Origin: Moheibacter sp035515075
GTDB lineage: Bacteria > Bacteroidota > Bacteroidia > Flavobacteriales > Weeksellaceae
Assembly: GCA_035515075.1 (NCBI GenBank)
Contig: DATJBZ010000022.1
Span: 1-64,000 of the forward strand
Length of the DNA stretch: 64,000 bases
Reading direction: 5' to 3'
The number at the start of each line of letters is the position of its first letter. Within the stretch, counting starts at the first letter, position 1. This document shows positions 35,479 through 45,800 of the stretch, piece by piece. The notes below the pieces were generated by a model. That model had not been told where the DNA came from. It made no database searches and worked only from the letters and a program-made list of their open reading frames with translations. The translations under genes were made by a program, and so were the position numbers.

Positions 35479-36062
35479 AAAGTTGGTGCTTTTATATCGT
35501 TGTGTTTTTTCCACTTTTGGTTTTTTCACAAACTGAAACACAAGACAGCGCGACCATACAATCCACTGAAATCGTAGCGGTTCAAAACAATCCTTTGGAT
35601 ACCATTGATTATTTGTCCATCAAAAATCCGATGCGTGCTTCTTTGTATTCGGCCATGTTGCCAGGCATGGGACAAGTGTACAATAAAAAATACTGGAAAG
35701 TCCCGGTGGTGTGGGCCTTGCTCGGAACAGGCGCTGGTTTTGTCATCAATTACAACAACCAATACAAGGAATATCGTGGATACTATTTGGCGAAATTGTA
35801 TGGCAATGAACTCGACAACCCCACGCTCAACAACATGGACGTTCGACAGTTGGCAACCATCCAAGACGACCGAAAAAGAACCCGTGATTATGCCATTGCT
35901 TTGACCGCTTTGGCGTATATCCTCAACATCGTCGATGCTACAGTCGATGCGCATTTGTACGGCATTGACAAAGATCCTGACCTGTCCTTCCACCCCACTT
36001 TGATCCAAAATCCACACAATATGCAATTCGCATTGGCCTTGGGTGTCAGTTATCAATTTTAA
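35475..36062 (+). CDS. DUF5683 domain protein, secreted or outer-membrane-linked
   Basis: A 195-residue protein with a signal peptide (FYIVVFFPLLVFSQ), then NPMRASLYSAMLPGMGQVYNKKYWKVP, read in two parts, the DUF5683 hallmark, a hydrophobic helix, and further segments ending in ALGVSYQF. Its function is not established. The conserved place between parB and dapB in Flavobacteriia suggests shared transcription rather than shared function. Confidence 0.82.
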   Translation: MKSWCFYIVVFFPLLVFSQTETQDSATIQSTEIVAVQNNPLDTIDYLSIKNPMRASLYSAMLPGMGQVYNKKYWKVPVVWALLGTGAGFVINYNNQYKEYRGYYLAKLYGNELDNPTLNNMDVRQLATIQDDRKRTRDYAIALTALAYILNIVDATVDAHLYGIDKDPDLSFHPTLIQNPHNMQFALALGVSYQF

Positions 36063-36112
36063 TTGCGCAAAGTAGTTCAATTCATTATATTTAATCGTTT
36101 AAATTCAACCAC

Positions 36113-36817
36113 ATGAAAGTAGCCATCATCGGATACGGAAAAATGGGCAAAGCTATTGAAGAAATTTTGCTCGAAAGAGGCCATCAAATTGTTTGCAAAC
36201 TCAATGCACCACCGACTGAAAAAGATCTGGAAGACGCAGAAGTAGCCATCGAGTTTTCCAATCCTGAAGCAGCTTTCAACAATATCAAAACTTTATTGAA
36301 CAACAACATTCCGACAATTTCTGGTACCACAGGCTGGTTGGAACATTTGGAGGAAATTCGCGCGCTGAATGAACGTCAAAAAAGCGCTTTTTTATATGCT
36401 TCGAATTTTAGTTTGGGCGTGAATTTATTTTTTGAACTCAATGCTTATTTGGCGAAATTGATGGCCAAATATCCCGAATACCAAACAAGCATCGAAGAAA
36501 TTCACCATACCCAGAAATTGGACAAACCCAGTGGAACAGCGATCACTTTGGCTGAAACAATGCTTGAAAACAATGCATTGACCCATTGGGAATCCGATGA
36601 AAAATCATCTGAAGATGCTTTGCCTATTTATTCCAAACGAATCGATGAAATCCCAGGAACGCATGAAGTAACCTACCAATCTAAAATTGATGAAATCCGC
36701 ATTTCGCATATCGCACACAGCAGAAAAGGTTTTGCGATGGGCGCCGTTTTGGCAGCAGAATGGATCGTCAACAAACAAGGTTTTTTCAGCATGAAAGATG
36801 TGTTGAATTTGGATTAA
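36113..36817 (+). CDS. dapB: 4-hydroxy-tetrahydrodipicolinate reductase
   Basis: A 234-residue DapB. VAIIGYGKMGKAIEE is the NAD(P)H Rossmann motif, EFSNPEAAF and SGTTGW follow, and EEIHHTQKLDKPSGTA is the catalytic and substrate loop with the conserved His-His and Lys. It reduces the dipicolinate precursor in lysine and diaminopimelate synthesis. At 234 residues it is on the short side of the family but all motifs are kept. It lies 50 bases after DUF5683. Confidence 0.95.
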   Translation: MKVAIIGYGKMGKAIEEILLERGHQIVCKLNAPPTEKDLEDAEVAIEFSNPEAAFNNIKTLLNNNIPTISGTTGWLEHLEEIRALNERQKSAFLYASNFSLGVNLFFELNAYLAKLMAKYPEYQTSIEEIHHTQKLDKPSGTAITLAETMLENNALTHWESDEKSSEDALPIYSKRIDEIPGTHEVTYQSKIDEIRISHIAHSRKGFAMGAVLAAEWIVNKQGFFSMKDVLNLD

Positions 36818-36860
36818 TTCCTTTGTCAGCAAAGAAAGTTTCGATAAGCTTTTGTTAAAA

Positions 36861-36892
36861 TTGAATTCCTCTGAATTAACTTTTTATATTTG
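36861..36892 (+). promoter_or_regulatory. lepB: lepB promoter (TTG, 21-base spacer, TATATTTG)
   Basis: TTG at 36861-36863 and TATATTTG at 36885-36892 form a full match. A leader of about 25 bases precedes the ATG at 36922. Confidence 0.7.
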
Positions 36893-36921
36893 TGAACACA
36901 TAAGACAACAAACTACACAAT

Positions 36922-38466
36922 ATGGACATACTACTCAACTGGTTGATCGCATTTTTAATCTATAACTTGATTTATGGCGCATCAACTTGGCAATTGTATA
37001 AAAATGCGGGGCGAAAATCCTCTGAAGCTTTCATTCCTTTTTACAACTTTTGGATTGGTTTGACTTTGATTCAACGCCCAAAATGGTGGATCATTTTATT
37101 TTTCACGCCCATTGTTGCGCCCATCATGTGGGTAGTTTATTGGGTTGATTTTGGAAGATCTTTTGGCAAAAGAACTTGGACCGATGCTATTTTAATGATT
37201 TTGACCATTGGTTTGTATGCTTTTTATTTGAATTATGTAGAAAAACCAGCTTACGAAGGACCCGAAGAAAGAAAAAGCACTTTGATTGCCGCATTGTTGT
37301 TTGCGATTGTATTGGCGACTTTGGTGCACACTTGGCTGCTTCAACCGATGGTGGTTCCGACAGGTTCGATGGAAAACACCATCCGAATTGGTGATGCTTT
37401 GTTTGTGGACAAAGTCAGCTACGGCGTCCGCATTCCCATCACACCGATTGGCATTCCTTTTTCAGAATTTATCAATCGAAAAGCCTATGTTGACCAAGCG
37501 CGTTTGCCATATATGCGTTTGCCCGGTTGGAGCAAATTAAAAGCCAATGACATAGTGGTTTTCAATTATCCCACAGACTCGGCTTTTTCAGCCATCGACC
37601 GAAAAGACAATTACGTCAAACGTTTGGTCGGTATGCCAGGTGATACGATTTCATTTGAAGAAAGTGTTTTGAAAATCAATGGCAAAGTATTTCAACCCAA
37701 AAAAGATGCTTGGGTGCAAAACAACTACGTGGTAGAAACCAAAGTGCCTTTCAGCGCACAAGTAATGTATGAAAGCTTTTCTTTGTTGGAAGGCGTAGAT
37801 TATGGGCTAAAGGCAAGAAGTAACAATCACTTTACCTATCAATTCAGTGCATTAACAAAAGAAATGGCTACCCAATTGAAAAACAATCCCAATGTCATCA
37901 AAGTTGAGCAATTGATCAGCAAAACCAAAGATGAAAAAAAATATGCAGATGGCCGCATCGACAGTACTTATACGATATTTCCTTTGGACAAAGATTGGAA
38001 CCAAGACAATTACGGTCCTTTGTACATTCCAAAAAAAGGAGATCAGATTCAGTTGACCCAAGACAACATCACCCAATACTACAATTTGATCAAAAATTAT
38101 GAAAACCATGATTTGAAAATTGAAGGAGATCAGTTTTGGATCGATGGACAAAAGACCAATCAATACACCGTCGAACAAGATTACTTTTTCATGATTGGAG
38201 ACAACAGAAACCAATCTTTGGATGCACGGTTCTTTGGCTATGTTCCAGAAGATCATATCATCGGCCGCCCGGTTTTGGTTTGGGCGAATTTCAATGGCAT
38301 GTTTGAACCGGCACCCAAAAAATTCATTTGGGAACGTTGGATGACATCGATCAACAATGACAATCCGGATAAAACTTCTTACCGTTATTATGCACTAATT
38401 GCGTTGATTGTTTTCTTTGGTTGGGATTATTTCAGAGTAAAAAAGAACAAGGATAAGAAAAAATAA
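36922..38466 (+). CDS. lepB: Signal peptidase I with N-terminal multi-helix membrane region
   Basis: A 514-residue S26 peptidase. The first 105 residues contain three or four hydrophobic helices (DUF5684-like by eye) ahead of the usual anchor helix at about 120-140. The catalytic Ser149 lies in VVPTGSMENT and Lys233 in NYVKRLVGMPGD; the late box GDNRNQSLDARFFG is near 430. The catalytic domain carries a large insertion (about 250-400). It removes signal peptides at the outer face of the inner membrane. Three bases separate it from the WbqC-like gene. Confidence 0.95.
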   Translation: MDILLNWLIAFLIYNLIYGASTWQLYKNAGRKSSEAFIPFYNFWIGLTLIQRPKWWIILFFTPIVAPIMWVVYWVDFGRSFGKRTWTDAILMILTIGLYAFYLNYVEKPAYEGPEERKSTLIAALLFAIVLATLVHTWLLQPMVVPTGSMENTIRIGDALFVDKVSYGVRIPITPIGIPFSEFINRKAYVDQARLPYMRLPGWSKLKANDIVVFNYPTDSAFSAIDRKDNYVKRLVGMPGDTISFEESVLKINGKVFQPKKDAWVQNNYVVETKVPFSAQVMYESFSLLEGVDYGLKARSNNHFTYQFSALTKEMATQLKNNPNVIKVEQLISKTKDEKKYADGRIDSTYTIFPLDKDWNQDNYGPLYIPKKGDQIQLTQDNITQYYNLIKNYENHDLKIEGDQFWIDGQKTNQYTVEQDYFFMIGDNRNQSLDARFFGYVPEDHIIGRPVLVWANFNGMFEPAPKKFIWERWMTSINNDNPDKTSYRYYALIALIVFFGWDYFRVKKNKDKKK

Positions 38467-38469
38467 ACC

Positions 38470-39078
38470 ATGACATTTCCGTTATTTTATTTTGGGCCTG
38501 TCTCCTATTTTGCCGCTTTGAATCAAGCCAAAGATTTTTCTTTTGAAAGGCAAGAAAACTTTCCCAAACAAACTTATAGAAACCGTTGTTACATCCACGG
38601 TGCCAATGGGAAATTACGTTTGGGCATTCCGATCGTTCATGATGGTACCCGAAAATTCAAAGATTTAAAGGTGTCAAAAGATTTCAATTGGCAAAAAGAA
38701 CATTTCAAATCCATTGAATCGGCTTACAGAAGTTCGCCTTATTTTGAATATTATGAGGATGAAATCCGTCCGATTTTTGATCAAAAATTGGCGTTCTTAT
38801 GGGACATCAATTGGATGACTTTTGAATTGATCAACCAAAAATTGAAATTGAATTTAAATGTTCAATTCACGGAACATTATTTGGAAGTGCCAATGGAAGA
38901 AGATTTCAGAACGCAATTCAATCCAAAGATTCATCCAGATCAAAATTTATTTCCAAAATATTCCCAAGTCTTTGAAGAAAAGTTTGATTTCTTGCCCGAT
39001 TTAAGTATTTTGGATTTGTTGTGTAACGAAGGGCCCCATTCGGCTACTTATTTAGAAAATCTTTTAATTAAACCATAA
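38470..39078 (+). CDS. WbqC-like family protein
   Basis: A 202-residue cytoplasmic protein. PLFYFGPVSYFAAL, FPKQTYRNRCYIHGANG, LRLGIPI and WQKEHFKSIESAYRSSPYF match the WbqC family. WbqC relatives occur in O-antigen clusters and in this lepB context; a proposed role in sugar or amino-acid modification is not proven. It is cotranscribed with lepB (3-base gap) and the subtilase (12-base gap). Confidence 0.85.
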   Translation: MTFPLFYFGPVSYFAALNQAKDFSFERQENFPKQTYRNRCYIHGANGKLRLGIPIVHDGTRKFKDLKVSKDFNWQKEHFKSIESAYRSSPYFEYYEDEIRPIFDQKLAFLWDINWMTFELINQKLKLNLNVQFTEHYLEVPMEEDFRTQFNPKIHPDQNLFPKYSQVFEEKFDFLPDLSILDLLCNEGPHSATYLENLLIKP

Positions 39079-39090
39079 AATTCCACCCAA

Positions 39091-40701
39091 ATGAATAAAT
39101 TTTGGATCACCCTTGGCTTGGCATTTACATTTACAACGGCTGTATTTGCCCAAGATTCTATCTTGTTGAGAACTGAAAAAGTTTGGTACAATGACAACAA
39201 AGAAGCAACAGGAGTTTTCGGTGTCAATACTGAAAAAGCTTGGCAATTTCTAAAAGAGAAAAACAGAAAACCCGTTGAGTTGGTTGTTGGTGTATTGGAC
39301 GGAGGCGTTCAAGCAGACCACATTGATTTGGCCGCCAACATGTGGGTCAATCCCAAAGAAATCGCTGGAAACGGCAAAGATGACGACAAAAACGGCTACA
39401 TCGATGATGTACACGGTTGGAACTTTGTCGGAGGAAAAGATGGCAAAAGTGTCGATGGCGATACTTTGGAGAAAGTAAGAGTGTACAAATACACTTATTT
39501 GCCTTTGTTTGAAAGCGACAATGCTGAAAAAAACAAAAGCAACCAAAGCAAACACGCTGCAGAATATGCCGATTACCAAAAAATCAAAAAAGAAATCAAC
39601 GAAAAGTTGACAGAAGCAAAGGCCAATCTGGAACAATACACGCAATTGAAAGCGATGGTTGATGAAGGTTTTCCACCTTTGATCGCTGAATTTGGTGCCA
39701 AATTGGTGACACCAGAAAGCTTGAGTTTGTACGAACCAACCGAAGAAACCATGCCGGCCATGTCGATGTTTGCTTTTATTCCTGCTGAATATTGGGAAGG
39801 AAAAACCATGAAAGCCATCCATGAAAGTTTGGCGGGTGAATTCCAAGAAGCCATTGATCATTTTGGGATGCAGATGAAATACCACTACAATGTGGATTTT
39901 GAACCCAGAGGTATTGTAGGCGATAATTATGCGGATAAGAAAGAAAAACACTACGGAAACAATGACGTCGAAGGACCCGATGCTTTTCACGGAACGCATG
40001 TTGCGGGAGTGATTGCAGCGGTTCGTGGCAATGACAAAGGGATTGACGGTATCGCTGGAAACCACATCAGAATCATGGGAGTGAGAACTGTTCCCAACGG
40101 AGATGAGCACGACAAGGACGTTGCCAATGCGATTCGCTATGCGGTGGACAACGGCGCGAAAATTCTGAACATGTCTTTTGGAAAGGATTATTCGCCAGAC
40201 CGCACCATTGTTTGGGAGGCGATGAAACATGCACAGAAGAAAGGTGTTTTATTGGTTAAAGCAGCTGGAAACGATGATTTGAACATTGACCAAGACATTC
40301 ACTATCCAAGCAACTTTGATGATGAAGGAAAACAAGTCATGAACTCCATCATCACCGTAGGCGCTTCAACTTCTGATCCAAAAAACTTGAAAGCAAGTTT
40401 CTCCAACTATGGTAAAAAATCAGTCGATGTATTTGCGCCAGGCACTCAGATTTTATCGACAGTTCCGCATGATCAATTCAAAGAATCTCAAGGAACGAGC
40501 ATGGCTTCGCCAATCACAGCAGGTGTTGCAGCCTTGGTTTGGTCGCACTATCCAAAATTCAATGCAGAAGAAATCAAAGACATCATTCTAAAATCAGTGA
40601 ATACAGATCCTCAATTGACGGACATCTCAGTCACTGGTGGTGTAGTGGATGCGTTCAAAGCGGTTCAAATCGCTGAAGACTTGTACAAAAACAAAAAATA
40701 A
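39091..40701 (+). CDS. S8 subtilisin-like serine peptidase with large helical insertion
   Basis: A 536-residue secreted peptidase: signal peptide LGLAFTFTTAVFA, then catalytic Asp70 (VGVLDGGVQADH), His300 (DAFHGTHVAGVIAA), oxyanion Asn394 (KAAGND) and Ser470 (GTSMASPITAG). About 150 residues between Asp and His (roughly 140-290) form a charged, helical insertion not present in subtilisin. There is no T9SS C-terminal sorting domain, so it probably stays in the periplasm. It is last in the lepB operon and ends before a bidirectional terminator. Confidence 0.95.
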   Translation: MNKFWITLGLAFTFTTAVFAQDSILLRTEKVWYNDNKEATGVFGVNTEKAWQFLKEKNRKPVELVVGVLDGGVQADHIDLAANMWVNPKEIAGNGKDDDKNGYIDDVHGWNFVGGKDGKSVDGDTLEKVRVYKYTYLPLFESDNAEKNKSNQSKHAAEYADYQKIKKEINEKLTEAKANLEQYTQLKAMVDEGFPPLIAEFGAKLVTPESLSLYEPTEETMPAMSMFAFIPAEYWEGKTMKAIHESLAGEFQEAIDHFGMQMKYHYNVDFEPRGIVGDNYADKKEKHYGNNDVEGPDAFHGTHVAGVIAAVRGNDKGIDGIAGNHIRIMGVRTVPNGDEHDKDVANAIRYAVDNGAKILNMSFGKDYSPDRTIVWEAMKHAQKKGVLLVKAAGNDDLNIDQDIHYPSNFDDEGKQVMNSIITVGASTSDPKNLKASFSNYGKKSVDVFAPGTQILSTVPHDQFKESQGTSMASPITAGVAALVWSHYPKFNAEEIKDIILKSVNTDPQLTDISVTGGVVDAFKAVQIAEDLYKNKK

Positions 40702-40720
40702 TTTGTTTTCATCACACAAC

Positions 40721-40756
40721 AAAAAGCCGTTTGAAATTACTAAAAACGGCTTTTTT
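40721..40756. terminator. Bidirectional terminator after subtilase
   Basis: AAAAAGCCGTTT pairs with AAACGGCTTTTTT; it serves the subtilase and the opposing lipoprotein gene. Confidence 0.88.
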
Positions 40757-40773
40757 ATTTTATAGAAATGAAT

Positions 40774-41295
40774 TTACCAATCAGGTTGGTACTTTAAATA
40801 CGCTTTGGGAATTTCAACTTTGACATAAATTTTTTTATAATTTTCCGACAAAATAAAAATCTGACTATCAGTATTTTTAACAATTGTCTGTTTCACAAAA
40901 CATTCACCGCATTGTGGATTTTTAAAATAACTTTGAAGTATCAATTTTCCTTTTTTCAAACGATAAAGATGACTTTTTGCTCGCTTTGGATTAAGGGTTT
41001 CAACATTATTAAAATCAATATTTTCAAACTCTCCAACCCTTCCATTGCTATAAAATTTTAAATAAGATGGATTATTTTTTACTTTTTCAATAGTTACTGG
41101 CCCAAAGCTACTTTCAATCGACACCAACTGATAAAGCTGGGCTGTATCGATGAGTGCATATACTTCTTCATTGGTATTGGGTTTGATCTTTTCAATACTG
41201 AATTTGTTTCTTCTTTGTCCAAATTCATTCAAACTAGAACAACTTATCATGGCTCCACTAATAAAAAAAGCCAACACGATCAACTTACTTTTCAT
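40774..41295 (-). CDS. Hypothetical lipoprotein
   Basis: Starting at the ATG at 41293-41295 (MKSKLIVLAFFISGAMISC) gives a lipoprotein signal with lipobox MISC; an ATG three codons upstream is possible. The 173-residue product has no domain I recognise. A CGEC pair (NPQCGECFVKQ) near residue 130 could be redox-active or bind metal. It is likely cotranscribed with nothing: the ankyrin gene upstream ends 36 bases before it. Confidence 0.7.
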   Translation of the reverse strand: MKSKLIVLAFFISGAMISCSSLNEFGQRRNKFSIEKIKPNTNEEVYALIDTAQLYQLVSIESSFGPVTIEKVKNNPSYLKFYSNGRVGEFENIDFNNVETLNPKRAKSHLYRLKKGKLILQSYFKNPQCGECFVKQTIVKNTDSQIFILSENYKKIYVKVEIPKAYLKYQPDW

Positions 41296-41331
41296 TTGAT
41301 TCAATTAAAATTTCTGTAAATCAAAACTATC

Positions 41332-42003
41332 TTAATTTCGAATGATCTTTGCGATTTCTCGGAAACCTCTTCGTTCAGCATGTTGCAATGGCGTGATGCC
41401 ATCGTGGTCGGGAATGTCCATTTTGGCACCTGCATCTTTGAGAATTTGAACAATTTCTTGGTACTTTTTGCTGCCATCTCCCAAAACAACGGCTTCCATC
41501 AAACCCGTCCATCCCAAACGATTCACATGATCAATAGGATAATCTGGGGTATTGGCCAACAAACGAACCGTCGCTACATGTCCGCGTTCACAAGCTGGAA
41601 TTAACGCTGAACCATAGTAACGGTTGAACACATCAAATCGGGCACCGTTCTCCAAAAATAATTGCAACAATTCCGTTTGTCCCATGGCGCCTGCCAATAA
41701 AAATGGACTGTCCATATTCTTGGCTTGTTGGTTGACATCTGCTTGGTATGCCAACAGCAACTTCGCCATTTCTATATTTTTATTCATGGTCGCAATCAAC
41801 AGTAACGACCGTTGGTCTTGGTCAGTTGTATTGACCTTTGCGCCGTTTTGTAAAGCTGATTTGACTGCTTGCAAATCGTTGTTTTGTACCGCTTTTAAAA
41901 TCTCTTTGTCTTGCATAATTTCTGTGTTTTGTGTTGAATGGGGCGTGGATTGACAAGAAGTGGCCGTGACCAATAACAACAGGGAAAACAATAATTTATT
42001 CAT
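41332..42003 (-). CDS. Ankyrin-repeat lipoprotein
   Basis: The start at 42003 (MNKLLFSLLLLVTATSC) gives a lipobox with Cys17; the longer frame from 42039 lacks a clean signal. The 223-residue protein has five or six ankyrin repeats, for example NDLQAVKSALQNGAKVN, NIEMAKLLLAYQADVN, QTELLQLFLENGARFD and GITPLQHAERRGFREIAKII. Ankyrin lipoproteins bind other proteins in the periplasm or at the outer membrane; catalase-associated AnkB is one model. The partner is unknown. Confidence 0.88.
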   Translation of the reverse strand: MNKLLFSLLLLVTATSCQSTPHSTQNTEIMQDKEILKAVQNNDLQAVKSALQNGAKVNTTDQDQRSLLLIATMNKNIEMAKLLLAYQADVNQQAKNMDSPFLLAGAMGQTELLQLFLENGARFDVFNRYYGSALIPACERGHVATVRLLANTPDYPIDHVNRLGWTGLMEAVVLGDGSKKYQEIVQILKDAGAKMDIPDHDGITPLQHAERRGFREIAKIIRN

Positions 42004-42171
42004 TTTGGAAGTTTTTGATTCAATTGTTGAAAATTTCAACCTGAATTAAAAATAAGGTTAAAAAAAACATTTCAACCCAAAAGAAAAAGATTTAACATTA
42101 TTTCAAGTTAGTTAGAAAAAGAACGCTTGGTTCATATTTCATCCATTGACCTTGATTTTTTTTATCTTTAT

Positions 42172-42816
42172 GCAATGAGGAATGGTTTTATTTTACTATC
42201 GGGTTTGCTGCTTGTTGCTTGTCAGCCGTTTTATCAATTCTCTTCATCGACAAAAGAACATGATTTGTACAGAATGTATGACATGAAAGTCGGTAAAGAC
42301 ACCCTTGTGTTCAATGCCTATTTTGACTATTACTATGATACGGTCAATTTAGCGCAAGTTTATTTGACCCATCAAGAAGTTCGAAAAATAAAAAAAGCAA
42401 CCATTCCCAATCAAAAGGGGAAAACAAATTTTGTTTTTGCATGATCAGATGATTATTTTTTGAACATCATGGGCTATTATTATTCAGATGTATTGCTCAA
42501 TGAAATTCAACTTCCTCGAAAGATTCCATATGAAAAAATCCCATTGACCCAAGGATTGGGCTTTCATTATTTGTATGATCAAAAACCCGTTTCTGAATTC
42601 TACATTCCTTATCAATCGGGCATTTTACGATTCATTGCCGTTGGGGATCACAATTGGCACAAAACAAATTCGAATCGATTTCACAGTGAGATTGATTACA
42701 TTTTCTATGTCATTAATGGTGATTTATTCAGATTGAAACCCAATGACGTAGATTTCCCATCCCCGCCGATTTACAAATCCACACAATCGGATTTATACAA
42801 TTCAAATGCCAATTGA
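42172..42816 (+). pseudogene. Lipoprotein gene interrupted by an in-frame TGA
   Basis: MRNGFILLSGLLLVAC (lipobox VAC) opens at 42172 and reads to codon 91, where TGA (42442-42444) stops it. The same frame continues without another stop to 42816 (SDDYFLNIMGYYYSDVL onwards), giving 214 codons if the TGA is read through. The second part alone lacks a signal and a good ribosome site, so one broken gene is more likely than two. I do not recognise the family. It converges on recB with one base between stops. Confidence 0.6.
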
Positions 42817-42817
42817 T

Positions 42818-45800
42818 TTAGGTAAAAGATTGTAACTCTTTCTCCAAAACAAATTCCATCAATTTCATTTGGCGATAATTCGGTTGCGCAAAGAAAATAC
42901 CAGTATTTTCTCCTTTTCTCATGCCACGCACAAACAAATAAATCACACCGCCAAAGTCTCTGACATAGTTGAAACTTTTGCCCAAACGACTTTCCAAATA
43001 TTTTTTCACCGCAAAACTGTAAATCAAATACTGCAAATGGTAGTTGTTATCGTTCATGGCCAGCGCCAAATTTTCAGGAGAATAATCTTCAATTGTCGGC
43101 CCTAAATAATTGGATTTCCAATCGAGCACATAGTACTTTCCGTTGTTTTTGAAAAACAAATCGACTTTTCCATTCATCAAGCCTTCTAATTTTCCGCGGT
43201 ACCGCTCATTAACCGCAATGCCTTCTTCTCTCAATTTTTCCAATGCTTTTGGATGAAACTCCCCTACCGGAAAATCAAATTCCAATTCATGAATGCAATC
43301 GTATGGTTGGACATCCGCCATAGAAAAAACGTCATTTTCCGTCGAAATTTCCGTTTGCAAAACCTGTTGCAACAAAGTCAAAAGATGGGCTTTAAACACT
43401 TCATCCTCTGCCGAAGAAAAACGTTTGATCGCGCGCTCCATCGTTCTTTCCCAGGTTTCTTCTTTGGTAAAGTTCAAATTCTCAAATAAGAAATGCAGGA
43501 AATTCCCCGTTTTAGCGCCTTTCTTCAAATCCTTGAAAACAAATTGATCGTAAGCATCTTCCGCACTCTCAAACAAAGCTTTGGCTTGCCATTCTGTTTG
43601 CCCAGCCAAACCACTGTAACTCATTCTCAACCAATTGTTCTGATGCAATTTGAAATTTTCCGCTACCAAATCTTTCGGCGCCATAACCTGCGCAGCCACA
43701 TACCTTCCAGTAATTTGTTGATTTTCTTCATTTCGCTTTTGCGCAATCCCTTGTCCATCCACTTCTAACGCTTTGAGGAAAGTCGCCAAAGTTGAATTTT
43801 TATAATTAGTCGAATGGTAAATGTAGCATTTGTAAACCGCCCGCGTCAGTGCTACGTACAACAATCGGCGGTTTTCTTGTTCTTCTTGCACCAAAAAATC
43901 CCTGAATTGTTCTTCACTCATCTGTCCGATTTTCCCAGAACGATAACTTCCCTCAGCCGTTCGAAAACTGTACACTCTGTCGCTGTCACTTCTAAACGTA
44001 AAATCCAAGGTAGGTGCAAACACAATGGGATATTGCAAACCTTTGCTGCTATGAATGGTTGTGATTTTCACCGCATCTTCATCGCTTTCTACCCGCTGAA
44101 TCATCTCATCATCCGTCGCATCATTTTTCTGACAATTGATTTCCAACCAATGGATCAACTCTACTGGACTAAAATGCTGGCGGTTTTCTGTTTTGTACAA
44201 AATTTCCAACAAATGGTACAAATTGGTCACCGTTCGTTCGCCATTTTCTTTGGCCAATAAATTTTCGGTCACATTGAAATCCGAAATGAAATTCATCAAA
44301 GCCGTGTAAACCCCATACTTTTGCCATTTTTCATGGTAAATTCGAAATTGTTGGAGCAACAAATCTTCGTCCGAATTTTGCACTGCTTCAGTCGTCCAAC
44401 CGATGTATTTCGTCAACAAAGCCCGATTCAAATGCGCACGACTCAACTGCGCCATCGCATCCAAAACATACAAAATTTCCTTGGCTTCTGGCGATTGCAA
44501 AATCTTCGCATCGTCCAAAGTCACCGCTGGAATGCCCAATTTCGACAAATACCTTTTGATCGCTTGGGCTTCTGATTTCTTCCGAACCAACACCCCAATG
44601 TCCGACGGCAAAATCCGGCGATTTTCCTTGGTTTTTTGGTCTGTAATCATGCGTTTCGGATCGTTCAGCAAATTCAATACATCAAAAGACAATCCTTCAT
44701 AAATTTCATCATTTTTGCCAAAAGTTTGCCAACTGATCGGTGTTTCTTCCACACCCTCATGCGTCAATTTTCCTTTGGTATCCTTCGGTGGCGCTTGCAC
44801 TTCATGATAATCGATGCGCTCTTCACTTGCACCAAATGCGAAGGTGTCAAAAGCTTCTTGTGGTAAAAAAAAACGGTTCATCGCTTGAATCAAACCCGAA
44901 GTCGAACGAAAATTCACATTCATTTCATACACCTGATCTACTTTGTTTCTGGCTTTGAAATAGGTAGAAATGTCTGCCTTACGCCAAGCATAAATCGATT
45001 GTTTGGGGTCACCAATGTAAAATAGCAATGCTTTTTGATGAAAGGCTTTTTCAAATATTTCATACTGCAATTTGTCGGTATCTTGAAATTCATCGATAAA
45101 AACCGCTTGGTACTTTTTCTGCAACTCTCTTTCCAAGCCAGGATTGTTTCTTTTGCACAAAGCAGTATGGAGATTTTCAATCAAATCATCAAAAGACAGT
45201 AGGTTTCGAATCGTTTTTTGTTGGCGAATTCCATGTGTAATTTGCTGAATCGCGAAACTGTACAATTCATTTAAAATGGTTTCAATTTGCTTTTTGATCA
45301 ATTTTTCAAATTCTTCCAACTCATCCAAAAACGCATTCAATTGATCATTAGATCGAATGTATTGCGTGCCTTTTTTTCGCACATCCATCGCTTTCTTAAG
45401 AAATTGTTCAGGCGCATCAAATAAATCCATGAAATTGTTTTTAAAAGCACTCTTACTTTTTACTGCTTCATGAAATGCAACATCGGATTGGATGAATTCC
45501 ATGACTTTCGCTTTCAAAATATCGCGCTTGTCCACTTCTTTTTGCAACTGTTGATTGAATTCAAATTCCATGGCAGGATTCCAACTGTATTTTTGAGTGG
45601 CATCGTAATACATCATCGATTTTCCAGTCAATTCCGCTTGCACTACTTGCCCAATTTCATGTTGACTCAACTGATTGTCCACTAAGTATTTCAACAAATC
45701 CGCCTCAATTCCAGTCACATATTTCCGCCAAAAGGCTTGAATTTCTTGGTTTTGAATTTCAGAAGTGTCTTGTGCCAATTCGACATTGAACAATTGTCCG

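Noticed and set aside
33680..36112. parS site next to parAB
   Set aside because: No sequence close to the GTTTCACGTGAAAC-type palindrome was seen around the genes or elsewhere in the window.
39250..40230. 326-codon reverse-strand ORF inside the subtilase gene
   Set aside because: It is the antisense shadow of a well-supported S8 peptidase gene and has no family resemblance.
42442..42444. TGA as a selenocysteine or recoded codon
   Set aside because: Other genes here use TGA as an ordinary stop, no SECIS-like hairpin is evident directly after it and the family is not a known selenoprotein.
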